A stretch of DNA of 64,000 nucleotides from Rhynchonema sp. JSB1_4 (Eukaryota; Nematoda; Chromadorea; Monhysterida; Xyalidae): contig JASAMV010000254.1 of the NCBI GenBank assembly GCA_030248065.1, positions 62,001 to 126,000 on the forward strand. Direction: 5' to 3'. The translations under genes and the position numbers were made by a program. The stretch's first letter is position 1. Every line of letters starts with the position of its first letter. The notes below the pieces were generated by a model. It saw only the letters and a list, made by a program, of their open reading frames with translations. It made no database searches and was not told the DNA's origin. Below, in pieces: positions 29,101-40,500 of this stretch.

Positions 29101-30020
29101 TCACAATTAACTTCGGTCATGTCGCTTCGTCTAAAAGGGCGGTACGTTTTCTGAATTCCACCGTATGTGTGCGTTCGGAACAAGGTTTTGCAACGAGCTT
29201 CAACCGGACCCTGATATGGCCGAAGTAATATGAATTTTAATGACGATGTTTCACCGCAAACTGCGCTCGAAACCCGTTTGGCGGTCAAACACTTGGCGTT
29301 GACGATCACCTGGTCTGTGAAAACGGGCAGAAATCAGCAACCAGATAAAGCACATTGCTCGAATTTTCGCCATTTGTCACTTCCACCTTGATATTCAGGC
29401 GATAATGATGACGGTAGTCACGCGTACGAAATCCACGGTAAACCGTGGTTCCCCGAGGCCAGCGAGGACACACTATTGGCACGACATGCAATCGCGGTTA
29501 CGGTGGCGACAATGTTGCAAAGGGGGTGGACGGTAGTGGGCGCGGTGGATATACAGGTGCGTGAAACATCAAACCTTTATAACTAATGTTCCACCACCAT
29601 CTGCATATGTTGCGAGTGACCTCAGCGCCTTGTTCTGGACCACCTTAACGCACCACCATTACGGCTAACTTGTGGAGTCACGTGGCCATCTGGTGCATTT
29701 GCACTGACGATGACCTGGTGCACCGCCCGTCTGCGAGAGCAGATCGAAACTGGCAACCAAAACCAGCTCGTGTGTGTTTTTCAGGTCACCTTGCGATTGA
29801 ATTTATTTGCACCTGGTCGGTACTATATGACCTGAATGATGTTATGACGGTTCTTTATTTGCATAATGATGTTTCAACTTGGACACTTCTGCAGGGCGAT
29901 GTGCGAAAATGGAGCGAAACGCACGTGGATGTCAAAAACGTTCAGGTGGCCAATCGGGAATATTTTAAAGTTTTTCTCACCAACGGTTTTCTGTGCAGCA
30001 AGTTACAAATGTTTTACTAG
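26129..30020 (+). CDS. Unrecognised three-repeat protein with N-myristoylation motif
   Basis: Nine exons: 26129-26285, 26636-26856, 27113-27313, 27667-27801, 27877-28041, 28314-28478, 28839-29001, 29399-29556, 29895-30020 (stop TAG); all phases match. About 496 residues. I cannot name the family. It starts MGSEIS (Gly2, Ser6), a good N-myristoylation signal. Three modules follow, each with a KPW-like opening (RIEGKPWSQ, KLVGDPWIS, EIHGKPWFP; the first module is aberrant at FKLKLPSTIEAK), then a helix rich in A/I/L, then GY or GW, then an Asp, then after an intron a hairpin of the type FALRITDVDLLLLINA, VILLTNTNGMSCFG, MVTVQPIGSNQLWLVNA. The exon break falls at the same place within each module. 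Five of eight introns contain a copy of the ~130-bp repeat in sense orientation. Likely membrane-associated by its lipid anchor; role unknown. Confidence 0.82.
26305..26450 (+). repeat. Dispersed ~130-bp family, full-length copy (intron 1 of three-repeat gene)
   Basis: Order of words: CGTGTGCTGT, CCATGACCATCTGGTGCATT, CACTGACGATGACCTGGTGC, CGTCCGTCTGTGAGA, AAAAGGGCAAACACGAACAC, TTGCACAATTC. One of the best-preserved copies. Confidence 0.78.
27395..27560 (+). repeat. Dispersed ~130-bp family, copy (intron 3 of three-repeat gene)
   Basis: Words GTGTGCGTCTTTGTGTGG, TTTGCACTGACGATGATCTG, TTTGTGAAAACAGAGGGCGA, CAGGCAACCAAAAAAGCGCA. Sense to the host gene. Confidence 0.75.
28060..28155 (+). repeat. 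Dispersed ~130-bp family, copy (intron 5 of three-repeat gene)
   Basis: Words TAGGTGCATTTGCACTGATG, ATGACCTGGTC, GATGAAAACAGCTTGAAACA, GGCAACCAAAAAGCGC. Starts about 20 nt after the splice donor at 28042, sense to the host gene. Confidence 0.72.
29280..29375 (+). repeat. Dispersed ~130-bp family, diverged copy (intron 7 of three-repeat gene)
   Basis: Words GGCGTTGACGATCACCTGGT, CTGTGAAAACGGG, CAGCAACCAGATAAAGCACA, TTGCTCGAATT. Sense to the host gene; lacks part of the 5' half. Confidence 0.6.
29670..29795 (+). repeat. Dispersed ~130-bp family, copy (intron 8 of three-repeat gene)
   Basis: Words GTCACGTGGCCATCTGGTGC, CACTGACGATGACCTGGTGC, CGCCCGTCTGCGAGA, AACTGGCAACCAAAACCAG, CTCGTGTGTG. Sense to the host gene. 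Confidence 0.75.
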
Positions 30021-31403
30021 AGCAGTAAAATCTACTCAAGGTCCTTTAGGGAGGCCAATTGGCCAGAGGTGTTCGCACTGACGAGGCCTGGCACCTGGCC
30101 CATCTGTGAAAATTGACCGAAATGGGCAAAACTCACTACTGTAGCATAGCAAAAGCCAGACCAATTGCACAATTTAGAAAAAGCCCAGAGCCGCGGGACC
30201 GAGCTACGGTATGGGCATGATAGCCCGAACGGGCGGTACCGGAAGTCCGACAGCAAAGTCAAGGGCTGTGATTCAAACTACTACGCGTCAAAAGCAACAT
30301 GATGTTTCAACCTTTATATTTGCCAATACTTGCGATCTTTAGAAACCAACTCAGTTTTCCACAATCAAACTGCACAAAACTAGAAACGTGGTCCACGCTC
30401 CACGCACCACCGGTAGTTCTCAGTTGAACTTGGGAATTGTGGGTAGAAAATTGGACTGTGTTCAACCTTTCAGTTTTCGTAAAACTTTATTTCCTTCTTT
30501 TTCTAGCAAAGAGCTAAAAATTTTAATTTAATTTCATAATTTTTATAATCAGGTTGTTTAGTGAGCCATGTGCCACAAGTTAGTTAGTTGATGTTTCAGG
30601 TGAAAGAGAAGCGTGTGATTGGTATGGCTGGCACGATGACCGTTCAGGGCACTCGCACTCGTGTGAAACGCGAGAAAGTGATGAACACAAAGACCACACG
30701 CTCAGAATATGATGTTTCAACGATTTTGTTGCGCAAGGATCTCGATGAATGATCTCGACTCACCCATTTGAAAATGCTTTCTGCGAATATTTTGTTTAAG
30801 ATACATAATGTATGTGGACTCGTGTCTTCAAAATTTTGGTGATTATCGGGCTTGCACTTGAGCAACTGCTAAGCTCTGACACGTTTGGGTTTTCAGAAGT
30901 GCGTATGCTTTTCACTTACATAGTTTGCTCCTTTCCCGTATAGGTAATGGCGATTTCGTTGAATTCGTTGCACTGTTTAGCGCGCCGTACTTTTGTAAAC
31001 GCCGTTGTGATGTTTCAACGACCTTTTTAGTCAAAATAAGCACATAACTTCAATCACTCCTGTTTCGGAAATTATGAAAACGTTTTTTTGCTTCATTAAA
31101 AAATTGTTTTATTCACGTTTTATAATTATTATTCTCATAAAATGTAGTTTCCACAATTTTTGACTTTTGTTGTGCAGCAATGAATAGACAAACACAAATA
31201 CAGTAATCCAATGATAAACACCAAAGTGAATCAGAGAACATCATATCATCAGCAATTTAGATAAAAAAGGAAATTATACAATTTATACACCTGGGTGCAC
31301 ATGGAAAACTTTTTGCGATCAAAGCGTAAAATAACACAATTGAGTTGAGAAAAATTCGTGCGCAAATCAAATATCAAAAACAAAAACAGTTAAACTTGAT
31401 GTT
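30021..31403. other. Convergent spacer between three-repeat gene (+) and Prickle (-)
   Basis: A diverged ~130-bp family copy is at about 30060-30185 (+). A possible orphan exon starts at 30597 after an acceptor-like TGATGTTTCAG and reads VKEKRVIGMAGTMTVQG before a stop near 30750; I could not attach it to either gene. Five TGAAACATC-type words fall here. AATAAA-like sequences for both genes may lie in the AT-rich 30.48-31.40 kb part. Confidence 0.45.
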
Positions 31404-34400
31404 TCACGACACTCTACAATTAGAGGGCCCCGATCTAGCACTCTGGCTGCCTCTCGTCTCAGGCAGGGACCGCTTTAAATGTTGTTGTCTCAGCAGCAAC
31501 TCGGCGTCCCGTTCCAGATCCGAAGTTTGCCTGAGGTAGGAAGGCCGTGACCTGGTGGTCTTGGCGGCGCCCGGCGGAGAACTGGACTTGGCCAACTGAC
31601 TGGCAGTCAACGCGAAATAATCGGCCAGAAACGAATCGTAACCATCGTCGTCAGATTCGGATGAACTGAATAATGAAACATTAGTTGCAATAAAGTATTC
31701 AGATTTTTTCGATTATAGGTTATGAATTAAGCGAGCATAAAACCATATCGTTGTCATGCGACTATCAGGTGCAGGTGCACCGCTCGTTTGCGAAAATAAC
31801 ATATAATAATACCCAAAAGTGTGCTGCACAGTTCAAGCTAAACCCAATTACTCTCCCATTACATAATTCATCACCAATTATCCTCTCACTGTCTCACAAA
31901 ATAATACCTTTTCTGACCAGAATAAACAGGCCACATGCACATCCACATCCAATTTGCCGGTCTCTGGACATCAATTTGAACTAAAAATCGCAATATGGAC
32001 CAAAAACTGCTAGTTTTTATACCTTGAACACGTGGAGCAACATTCGCCATTGTGCCTCTGCTGATTTGATTCAATGATTTCGGTCGAGTTGCACTGTTCA
32101 TTAATCAGAACACGCCGCTGATGTTTCACACTGACCACTGGCAGCGAGGTCATTGTCGTGGTCGGGGTGGAACAGGACGCGTCCGCACCGAATGTCGTTT
32201 CGATATGGGCGTGTGTCGGTGGTTCTGAGTATGAATCAAGATGATGTTTCACTCGGAATATTCAAACTGGTGAATATGGTGCCTGCAGCAGCTGTTGTCA
32301 AACTATACATATACTTGGTTATGATGTGGGCCAGTTATATTTCGAGATTCAGTAATGCCAAACCAATTTCGAGCAGCGTAAAACGTTTCATTAGCTGTCC
32401 GGGAACAACTGTTGCACTGGTCAAAATTCAGCGATAAAGTCCCTTGACTATCCAGCCCCGTGTTGCCATCAAACTACCCATACCTGAAGCACCATCCGAT
32501 CGCTGTCTCTGCACACGATGATGTCGCATGATCGACTTGGGACTGGTGGTGACCGATTGTGTTTGGTGATGTTTCATCAATCTGTTATTGATCGGATGGT
32601 GATGATTGTCGATTGATCGCTGCTGGTTGTTTATCGATTGATGATGATGTTGCAAATCACCGGTCGATTTGTGTCGTCGCTGACGACGTTGCGGTCGGAC
32701 GAAATGCGTCGGGCTCGACAGATGCTCTTCGTCCTCGTCCTGGTCTGAGCCCGGCAGCCCCTGGTCCCTGTTTCGAACGGGCACGTGCCGTTTGTGATGT
32801 CGTTTGTTGGTCGTTCGTCGTGTGCCCACGGATTCAATGCCGACAGCACTGTTGGACATATTCGTTGGTCGTACTGTTTGGTTGTGTGTTGGACGTAGTG
32901 CTTGTTGTTGGGATTTATTGATTGGATGTTGTTGTTGTGAGGCGTGGATTGATTCATAGACATTCTCCAGTGACAAGCGCGCGGTTTGCTGCTTCAGCAC
33001 CTGTGAAACATCATCAAAAATATGACTGCGCTGGTTTCAGACTGTAACTGACTGCGGTAACTGTTATCATGTCCATAACGTACACGCTCACACGAAGCAA
33101 ATTCAATGGCACGGGCTATTGCGTGATTCACCGCACCCGCAGCACTTTTTACTTTCCTTAGTTTAGGCTCAGATCTGCGATAAAGGCTTTGCGGGTAGCT
33201 TCAGGGTAACGCCGGGCCCTAAAGCTAAAGACAACAAACAGACAGTATAAATCAAGCCACATGCATGCATACCTGCAGAATCTGTTCACAGTCAGAGTCA
33301 TCCTGCGTGCAGCTGGACACCTGTGAGGTCATTGTCTGCGCCGAGTAATCAACGGCGTGATTGTTTGCCTGATTCGACAGGGAGGGCTGTTGCATGTCCA
33401 AATAATCAGACGGCTCGGCCATTTTGACGGTCGGCTTTGGCGCGACAACTTTTGGCAATTTGCCAACATTCTGTCGCGTAGGAGTGCCAACGGCAGCGGT
33501 GCAACAGTCCACGCCACAGTAGATGATGCCACGACGCGGCAGGAACGGTTTGCCTGAACGAACAAGGTTTTCATATGTCAAAATTATCAAATTTCAACCG
33601 CTTGGTGATGGACGCTTTCTAAATACTTACCTCCAGTGATCACATTTTCAAATTTTAATGCATGATTGTTGTCCCACAAATCATTTTATTTTTGCGACTC
33701 TGTATGACCAAAAAAAGCTCCAGTAGCCGGAACCTCTCCTCTTTTCAAGTTGCTGCCTCTGCCCACATTTCAATTTGGCCTTTTGACCTATAGTTCACTA
33801 CAAACCCTGATTCAACAAGGCGAATAGACACACTCACCGAGCAACGGTTTTCGACAGGCCGCGCACGCGAAACAGCTGTCGTTGGCGTGCCACAATTTAT
33901 CAGCGTAGGTGACGTGAGCCTGGTCGACGCTGATTGGCTGCGTACAACCAGCACAGCGATCGGCGTACACTCGATGGTAGCAACCGACACAATAGGGACT
34001 GAAACATCAGGGTACATACAACTTTGTATCTCAGGCAAGTCGTCTTGACAAATCAGGCAATCAGGCACACCAACCGATCATCCTTCATCACATATCGTTG
34101 ACCACCGAGCAATATATCACATTCGAAGCACGCGAAATGGTGCATATGCCAACTGCGACCCTCCGCCTCTGTGCACTCTTCGGAGAAGATTATCTGAATC
34201 GTTCAGATGGAATGAACAGGAATAATCATGCGACACAAGTGGTAATCCATGACGGCACTAGCGTAGTCGAATTTCGATGCCGTAGAACTCAGGCTCTCCA
34301 ACTATCCCCGATCACAATAAATGGCGGTGCTTGAAAAATATCTCACGCGTCCCAGCCCCGTTGGCAAACTTGAGAGGGTGGTGCCAGCAAAGTGCAATCC

Positions 34401-36407
34401 TTCAATCAAGGCAATGTGTGGGCAAGAAAAACAAAATCTATAGGAACCACTCTAGAACTGAACATTGTACTGTTTCGATATCTGTTTCCTCCGCCTGTTT
34501 TACCGGTGGTGCACCAGGTCATCGTCAGTGTGAACGCACCAGACCCAAAACAGCATACACAAAGCTCACCTCATCACACCCAGCGCATCGCGGTTTCAAC
34601 AGTTGCGCATGGTGTCGTCCACAATAGACACGATCATTCAACGCAAAGTAGATGAGATCGATTAGCAGTTCGTGACAGAAATCGCACGTGAAGCACGCCG
34701 GATGCCAGTAGCTGTCGGGCACTCGGGCGCACGTCACCGACAGGTCACCGGCCGCGATCGTCAGGGAACACTGCAAATTAGACATGTATAGATTTGATGA
34801 CATGAACTCAAAATTGCATGTATTGATCGGTTCGGTGTTGGTCACGTGATTTTTTGGCTCATGACTGATGAGTGATAGCGATCTTGACCAGTGTAAAAAG
34901 TGCAGTTTTATGCAATGTGCCCTGGAAATACTTTGATGCTACTTAGCGACAATAAATGCAGCAACCTTTAAGCATCAAAATCCCAAAAGCCACGTGACGA
35001 AGATAAATAAAACCATGACATTATTTGCCAAGCTTTTTGGTCATCTTTGAACGTAAAGTTTCCAACTCTCCTATTCATACCTCTTTGCAATTGACGCCAT
35101 CCAATTCAAATGTCAATGGCTTCACCGTGCCTCTACCAAGTGCGTCACGTTTTCGTTGTTGCGCAAAACGTTTCAACTCGGTTTGCTCGTCACAATTGAG
35201 GTGACGACAGTACCTAAATTCATTTTTATCTAGAAATTGTGAAAAAACGTAAAGAAATACAGTTATGGTAAATTTATACCTGGCTTCAGTATCCTGCGGC
35301 GGCAGTTGATGCAATAGCTGCCGAATTCGCCACTTTTCACCAGCACTGTTCACGTACGGAACTTTGTCATCGGGCAACTGCGAGAAGTATTGGTGCACCT
35401 GGTGAGAAAATAGTGTACATTCAGTTTATAGTTTTTTTTGAAACACTACAAAATACATTTGTGTCAACTTCACAAGATGACCAACCAAGTCCGGTTTGAG
35501 TCCACTTGGCACCCACGCATATTCTTCCAGCGCACAGCCGCTGTCGTCATCTGATGTGCTGTGTCTGAAATGAAATTTGTTTGTTTTATAAAAACATCAA
35601 AAAAATTGAAAAATACTGATTCGAAAAATTAAAAAAAGAACAAAGACTCACCGATTCACAGTATCATCTGCAGCGATTCTGAGCTGAGTGGCCGGCGAGA
35701 GACAACTGCTCGATCGTCCACCACTGTCTCCATCCACACTGGAACCAAGTGTGCCTCCACCGTTCGATGGATTACGAATCAATTTGTTGTTGTGGTTCGG
35801 TGACGAAATGTTACCGACTGTTGTTTGTTGTTCGTTTGTTGTTAACTGTTGTTGTTGTTTGGTGTTGTTCATCGTTGTTGTTGTTGTATTGCCGTTCTGT
35901 GCGTCTTCCGCCAGCGCTCGACTGGGACTCGAGGTTGAACCTGATTTTTCAGGGCGGATTCAAGAAGTATGAAGAGTGGATGGAGGCCTAGGCTTATCAA
36001 AACACTTGGTTTCAGGCTTTTAGCAGAACCCAGCCAAGCCTGAAATAAGCCCAGGCCCAACGGCGTTGCCTGCGTGGGACAACTAAGACGATCCACCATT
36101 TACACCAGCATTGGCTGCGAACTAAATATGCACTCTGCGCAGATAAGACTCAAACACTCACGCACCATTGACCATCATCGTATCACCAGTGTTTTTCATC
36201 GGCGAACATTCGTGACTGCTGAGATCGGTCGATCGAGTCGATTGCAGCGAACCATATACGAATGAAGCGTAGTCAGAGAATAGTTCGTCCGGATCCGCGT
36301 AGATGTGTTCTTCGTCTTTGTTATTGTTATTGTTGATGATGGTTGCGTGCGATTGGTGCGTGATTTCGGGCGCTGACTGTTGTTGTTTGAGAAAGGTGGT
36401 GACCGGG
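31404..36407 (-). CDS. PRICKLE: Prickle (PET and three LIM domains, CaaX terminus), 5' exon(s) missing
   Basis: Core planar cell polarity protein acting at the membrane with Van Gogh/Vangl. Exons: 36407-36166, 35904-35652, 35564-35486, 35398-35280, 35213-35081, 34770-34570, 34193-34075, 33998-33838, 33553-33273, 33000-32484, 32224-32023, 31665-31404; all phases match. About 855 residues. The PET domain has [49 protein letters not shown] and [13 protein letters not shown]1 has [20 protein letters not shown] and [19 protein letters not shown]2 has [20 protein letters not shown] and [12 protein letters not shown]3 has [20 protein letters not shown] and [11 protein letters not shown] His/Gln-rich linker leads to [16 protein letters not shown] and ends NCRVS, a CaaX prenylation box as in other Prickles. 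The first exon shown opens mid-codon, so the start Met lies upstream. The exon 4-5 intron is only 66 nt. Confidence 0.95.
34495..34565 (-). repeat. Dispersed ~130-bp family, copy in Prickle intron
   Basis: GTGCACCAGGTCATCGTCAG and TGTGAACGCACCAG match the core; TGTTTCGATATCTGTTT matches the 3' part reversed. It lies within about 10 nt of the donor of exon 34770-34570, sense to Prickle. Confidence 0.7.
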
Positions 36408-36434
36408 CTGAAACAGGGAAATCAAACGTTTGCA

Positions 36435-36575
36435 CGAGCACAAAACCGACTCGTGTGTGTTTGGGGTCGCACGATCATTTGGTGCATTCACACTGACGAT
36501 GACCTGGGGCACCACCCATCTGTGAAAACAGTTCGAAACGGGCAATCGTAACCACGCTGAACAATTCATATTCCA
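36435..36575 (+). repeat. Dispersed ~130-bp family, full-length copy
   Basis: Words CGACTCGTGTGTGTTTGGGG, CGATCATTTGGTGCATTCAC, ACTGACGATGACCTGGGGCA, ACCCATCTGTGAAAACAG, GAAACGGGCAATCGTAACCA. Just upstream of the first recognised Prickle exon, antisense to it. Confidence 0.75.
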
Positions 36576-37394
36576 TTCCAAAAAAGCTAAGGAACGACAC
36601 GAAAAATGGAATCTATTTTATGAATTTGCGATTCTGAAATTGCGAGTTGCCATAATCGTGAGAATCATAGTGCGACAACAATACCAGGAACGGTTTCGGC
36701 GGCATGCTGCCTTTCTACCACAATTGGCAGCTTGGCTTATGCTGCGTGCTGTGCGGCGTTCAAATTAATTCTGATCAGGCGCAAATCTATAAATTACGCA
36801 AACACCAGGGCGAGTTTCAAGCGTTTGTCCCTTCAAAGTGGCCGCATGCTATGCGAAGTGCCGCCTCGGCAATTTTCGCTTAGGTCACGGTTGGGTTGAA
36901 AAGAGCATGAGACATCAGAAATTCAGCAACACAGCAACAAGCAGTGGGGCCTAATGTGCAATAAGGCAGATGCGCGCGTGGTGCGGTACGGGACATAAGC
37001 AGAGGCTCTAAATTATGATTATCCAAATATGCGTTTGCTTGGGGTGCACTGAGCGCAAACAAACAAACAAACATAGACACCAGCTATACAGAGACGGACC
37101 GCAACAGATATAAAAGGAGATAAATAATCCGCATTATCTATCTATATGTACATACACACGAATATCATATACCAAAGATGCAAGGATGCATCCACACCCC
37201 GGAATGAATGCAAGCAGCCACAAGCAACAGGCACATATCATTGACACAAGATGGAATACACAACACCCCGAATACTGATGAGCTGTGCACACACGGATGT
37301 GGGATTCTGTGAAGGGTGGTGGGCTGATACGTTGCAATGTTTTGAGTGAAACATTGCAAGCGCTAACACACACACAAAGCAGTGCTGTTTTAGT

Positions 37395-37535
37395 CGATGA
37401 CAAAACCAACTGGTGTGTGCCTGCGCGCGGTCATACGATCATCTGGTGCATTTGTACTGACGATGACCTGGTGCACCGCCTGTCAGTAAAAACGAGTCGA
37501 AACGGGAATCAAAGAAGCGCATTGCTGCACAATTC
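37395..37535 (+). repeat. Dispersed ~130-bp family, best-preserved copy
   Basis: Contains every family block in order: AACTGGTGTGTGCCTG, GATCATCTGGTGCATTTGTA, CTGACGATGACCTGGTGCAC, GCCTGTCAGTAAAAACGAG, GAAACGGGAATCAAAGAAGC, GCATTGCTGCACAATTC. A useful reference for a consensus. Confidence 0.78.
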
Positions 37536-40500
37536 GGCAACACGCCCTCAGCGTACTCCCGAATCGGAAAGTGCACCCACCAGAATTGTGCGAATTTCAG
37601 TCAGTTTCGTGGTGTATGGTGGTATTCAGTCAACATTCTATGCGGCAGTTGCCCCAGCCAAGATAGAGCAGCGGTGAAATATCACACATAAATAATCAGT
37701 TTGTGGTGCTGCGGTTTGGTCCGACAAGGCTGTGGGTGTGGAGTTTGGTGTCACAAATCTAGTTAAATGAGATCTTTGAAGAATGTTCTGATGGTGTTCT
37801 TGTGTGGGCTCTGATGACGTGTGCAAACACAAGAGGTTGCATTGTACAACTGTGTGTATGCATAGTCGATCATCTGATAAGAAATAGTGTGAACGCTATA
37901 GTCGAGCTAATGCAAACATCTATACAAGCAGCTATGTAAAGTAAATAAAACAGGATGTAAAACGCGGTAATCTGATGTAATATGCAGCGAACAACACAAC
38001 TGGGGCTGCGAAATTTGACCACCCTGCCTGCGGGTGGTGGTCTCTCTGTGATCTGTGAAGGTGCACACCGGAATCCGAAATACCAGGAACACGCAAACAT
38101 GAAGCGATAAGGTAAACACAACCAAAATTGGAATTAAATTTCAAGCAATCACTGAATTCCTATCACTGGTATTAACAGGGCATTTTACGATTGTAGGTTA
38201 AGACAAGGGACAGCGCATGGTCTTGTGCAACCAACCAACTGTTAGTGGCGCCTGTCACAACCGATCAGTGAACATAAGAACCACGTTTCAGTTTGTGCTG
38301 CAAAAGACACGATGTTATTTGAAAATTAATGGACATTATGTATGAATTTGTGTGGATTTGTGAGAGAGAAAAACATTATAAACAAAGATGTGCACCCAGC
38401 CTGCTGTCAATATGGAGCGAGCATTTTTGACATTGACATGACATGTGTTATAATGTTCAAAATAGGTCCTTATATTTTTGAAATGATGAGAAATAATTTG
38501 GATTTGTGAGAACCTCAGCCGATGGAACATCTTGGTGCATATGTATGCGCCCTTAGGGTGCCGAGTTGGAGTCAGATTGGGAGTAGACGCAGTAGCAAAA
38601 CAGCTCCATGTCAGAAACACATTAAAACACCATCAATTTCATTCATTCATAATGAAAATAAATGTCGAACATGACAATATGACAACCCGGCCTGTCTGTG
38701 TTTAGCACCAGCCCTATAATCTATCACTCTATTTTTAGTCGCTAATATTTCGACTGTTCGATGGCTCAAAATCGTGAGAGCCAGAAACTGATAGTGCAGT
38801 GCGTCATTGGTAAGGAATTCTTTGGCGCAGAGCTTTGAGAAACAGTAAACGTTTTGTCTTCTGTTCTATCTTTCAAGACGATAAATACAGTAGGGTGAGT
38901 TAAGAGCAGATGTATCAATGTACAATTGAGTAATGACAACTCACCATGCGGTGGACAGAAACTAAAATGCGCTTCGCTACTAAAAGTGTCAAATGCAGAA
39001 GCTTGGCATAATTCGTACTTCCTTAACTCAATTTTGCATTCATGATACTCTGTACATTTGTGTGTAGGTGCATCTTACACAACCATCGGCATATACAAGT
39101 TGAGTGGCATTACTAACAGCTGCCTGGCACCTTTCCTTACCGTAACCTCGAATCGTCGCCAGCGAACCTCCCTGTTAGTATCTGAATAAATAAAAGTGAA
39201 CGCGTGTAACTCAATACTGTCGTTCCTAATTAGAGGCTACTGGGACGCACACTTGGAACTTATGTATGTCTGGATATGAGCTCCTCACAAATGAATACTC
39301 AAAAGGCTCTCCGCATTGCGCACAAGGCTGAAATGTCCGGGACACAGTTTGAAATTGTCCACGTGTCTCTGCGGTCAGAACAAGGAAGAAGAGCCTATAG
39401 CCACCGCAAAGAATTCTGAATTGGAATATGCGCATTGGCATTTTCAAGCACCTTGGTTTGTGTATGAGGACCATGTGCACTCCTTTGGAATTATTACTCA
39501 ATATTTCAAGGAGAATGAGCTCCACTTGTCATTGAATTGCACAAGATGCATCCACATGCACGCAAATTGAATTGAAGTCCCCCGTGTGCCTGGACTCTGG
39601 CGCGTGAAGCTCAACTTCGAATGCAGTAGACAGACTCTGAATTCGCGCACAATGGTATGAAAAGAAGGCAGCTTGATGTTGAGAAAAGCAAAAATATCAG
39701 AAATGGAAAATATGGCGTGCACGCACAACTGTCACGTTTGACATGCAAACGAAGAAAAATTGACCAATCAGTCAGTTCAGTTTAGAAAACAGAACAGACC
39801 ACACACACAAGGTTAATTCCGATTATTGCACGATGTGTTCTTACGACAAAAAACTGGTAAAAAAGCACCAGAAACAAAAAAAAGACGTCAATCAAAGAAA
39901 ATGTGGGATGGCGTATTGTAACCAAATGAAGAGTGGGGCGCACCTTCGGTATGACATTTGGGTGCTGCGCCTTTTTGGCCTGTAGAAATCGGCGAAATTC
40001 AAAGAGGCACTTCTGCAATGGTCATAATCAAACAGTCGTCTTAGAACAAGAATTGGTGCCAAAATTACAGCATCGGTCGGTATATAAATTGCGCAACAGT
40101 TAGTGCCCATGGTGTTCAGACAAAAGTGCTTATCGCAAATTCCTGGTCGGGCCCTAAAAGTGTCATACAAGCAGCGGTCAATCAGATAACAGGTGCCTGA
40201 ATGTTTTCGAATCTGAAAGTGGTGTGTTACATATGTACTATAGTACATACATACTTGTTGTTCCACGAAGTAGGGACCATAAATAAAGTCTAGGTGTACA
40301 CAAACAGACATAAAATTATATTGGGACGGTTCAAAAAGTCCGTGGCTGATGATTTCTTGGCACAAATTTATTGCCATGAGAAAGCCATGATAAAAAAAAC
40401 AAGCTGATCGGAAACCGTAAATCGTCAGCAAAAACAGAACGCGAAGCACGCCTGAATAAATAATCGTAAATTTTAACCTAAAACCTGGATTCAAAAAATT

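Noticed and set aside
30597..30752. Possible exon reading VKEKRVIGMAGTMTVQG after a good acceptor
   Set aside because: The three-repeat gene already ends at a stop at 30020, and no donor or second exon could be linked. Kept only as a note in the spacer.
29246..34010. CRISPR-like array suggested by the recurring GATGTTTCA word
   Set aside because: Spacing is irregular (about 100 to 700 nt), only 9-10 bases recur, both orientations occur and the DNA is animal.
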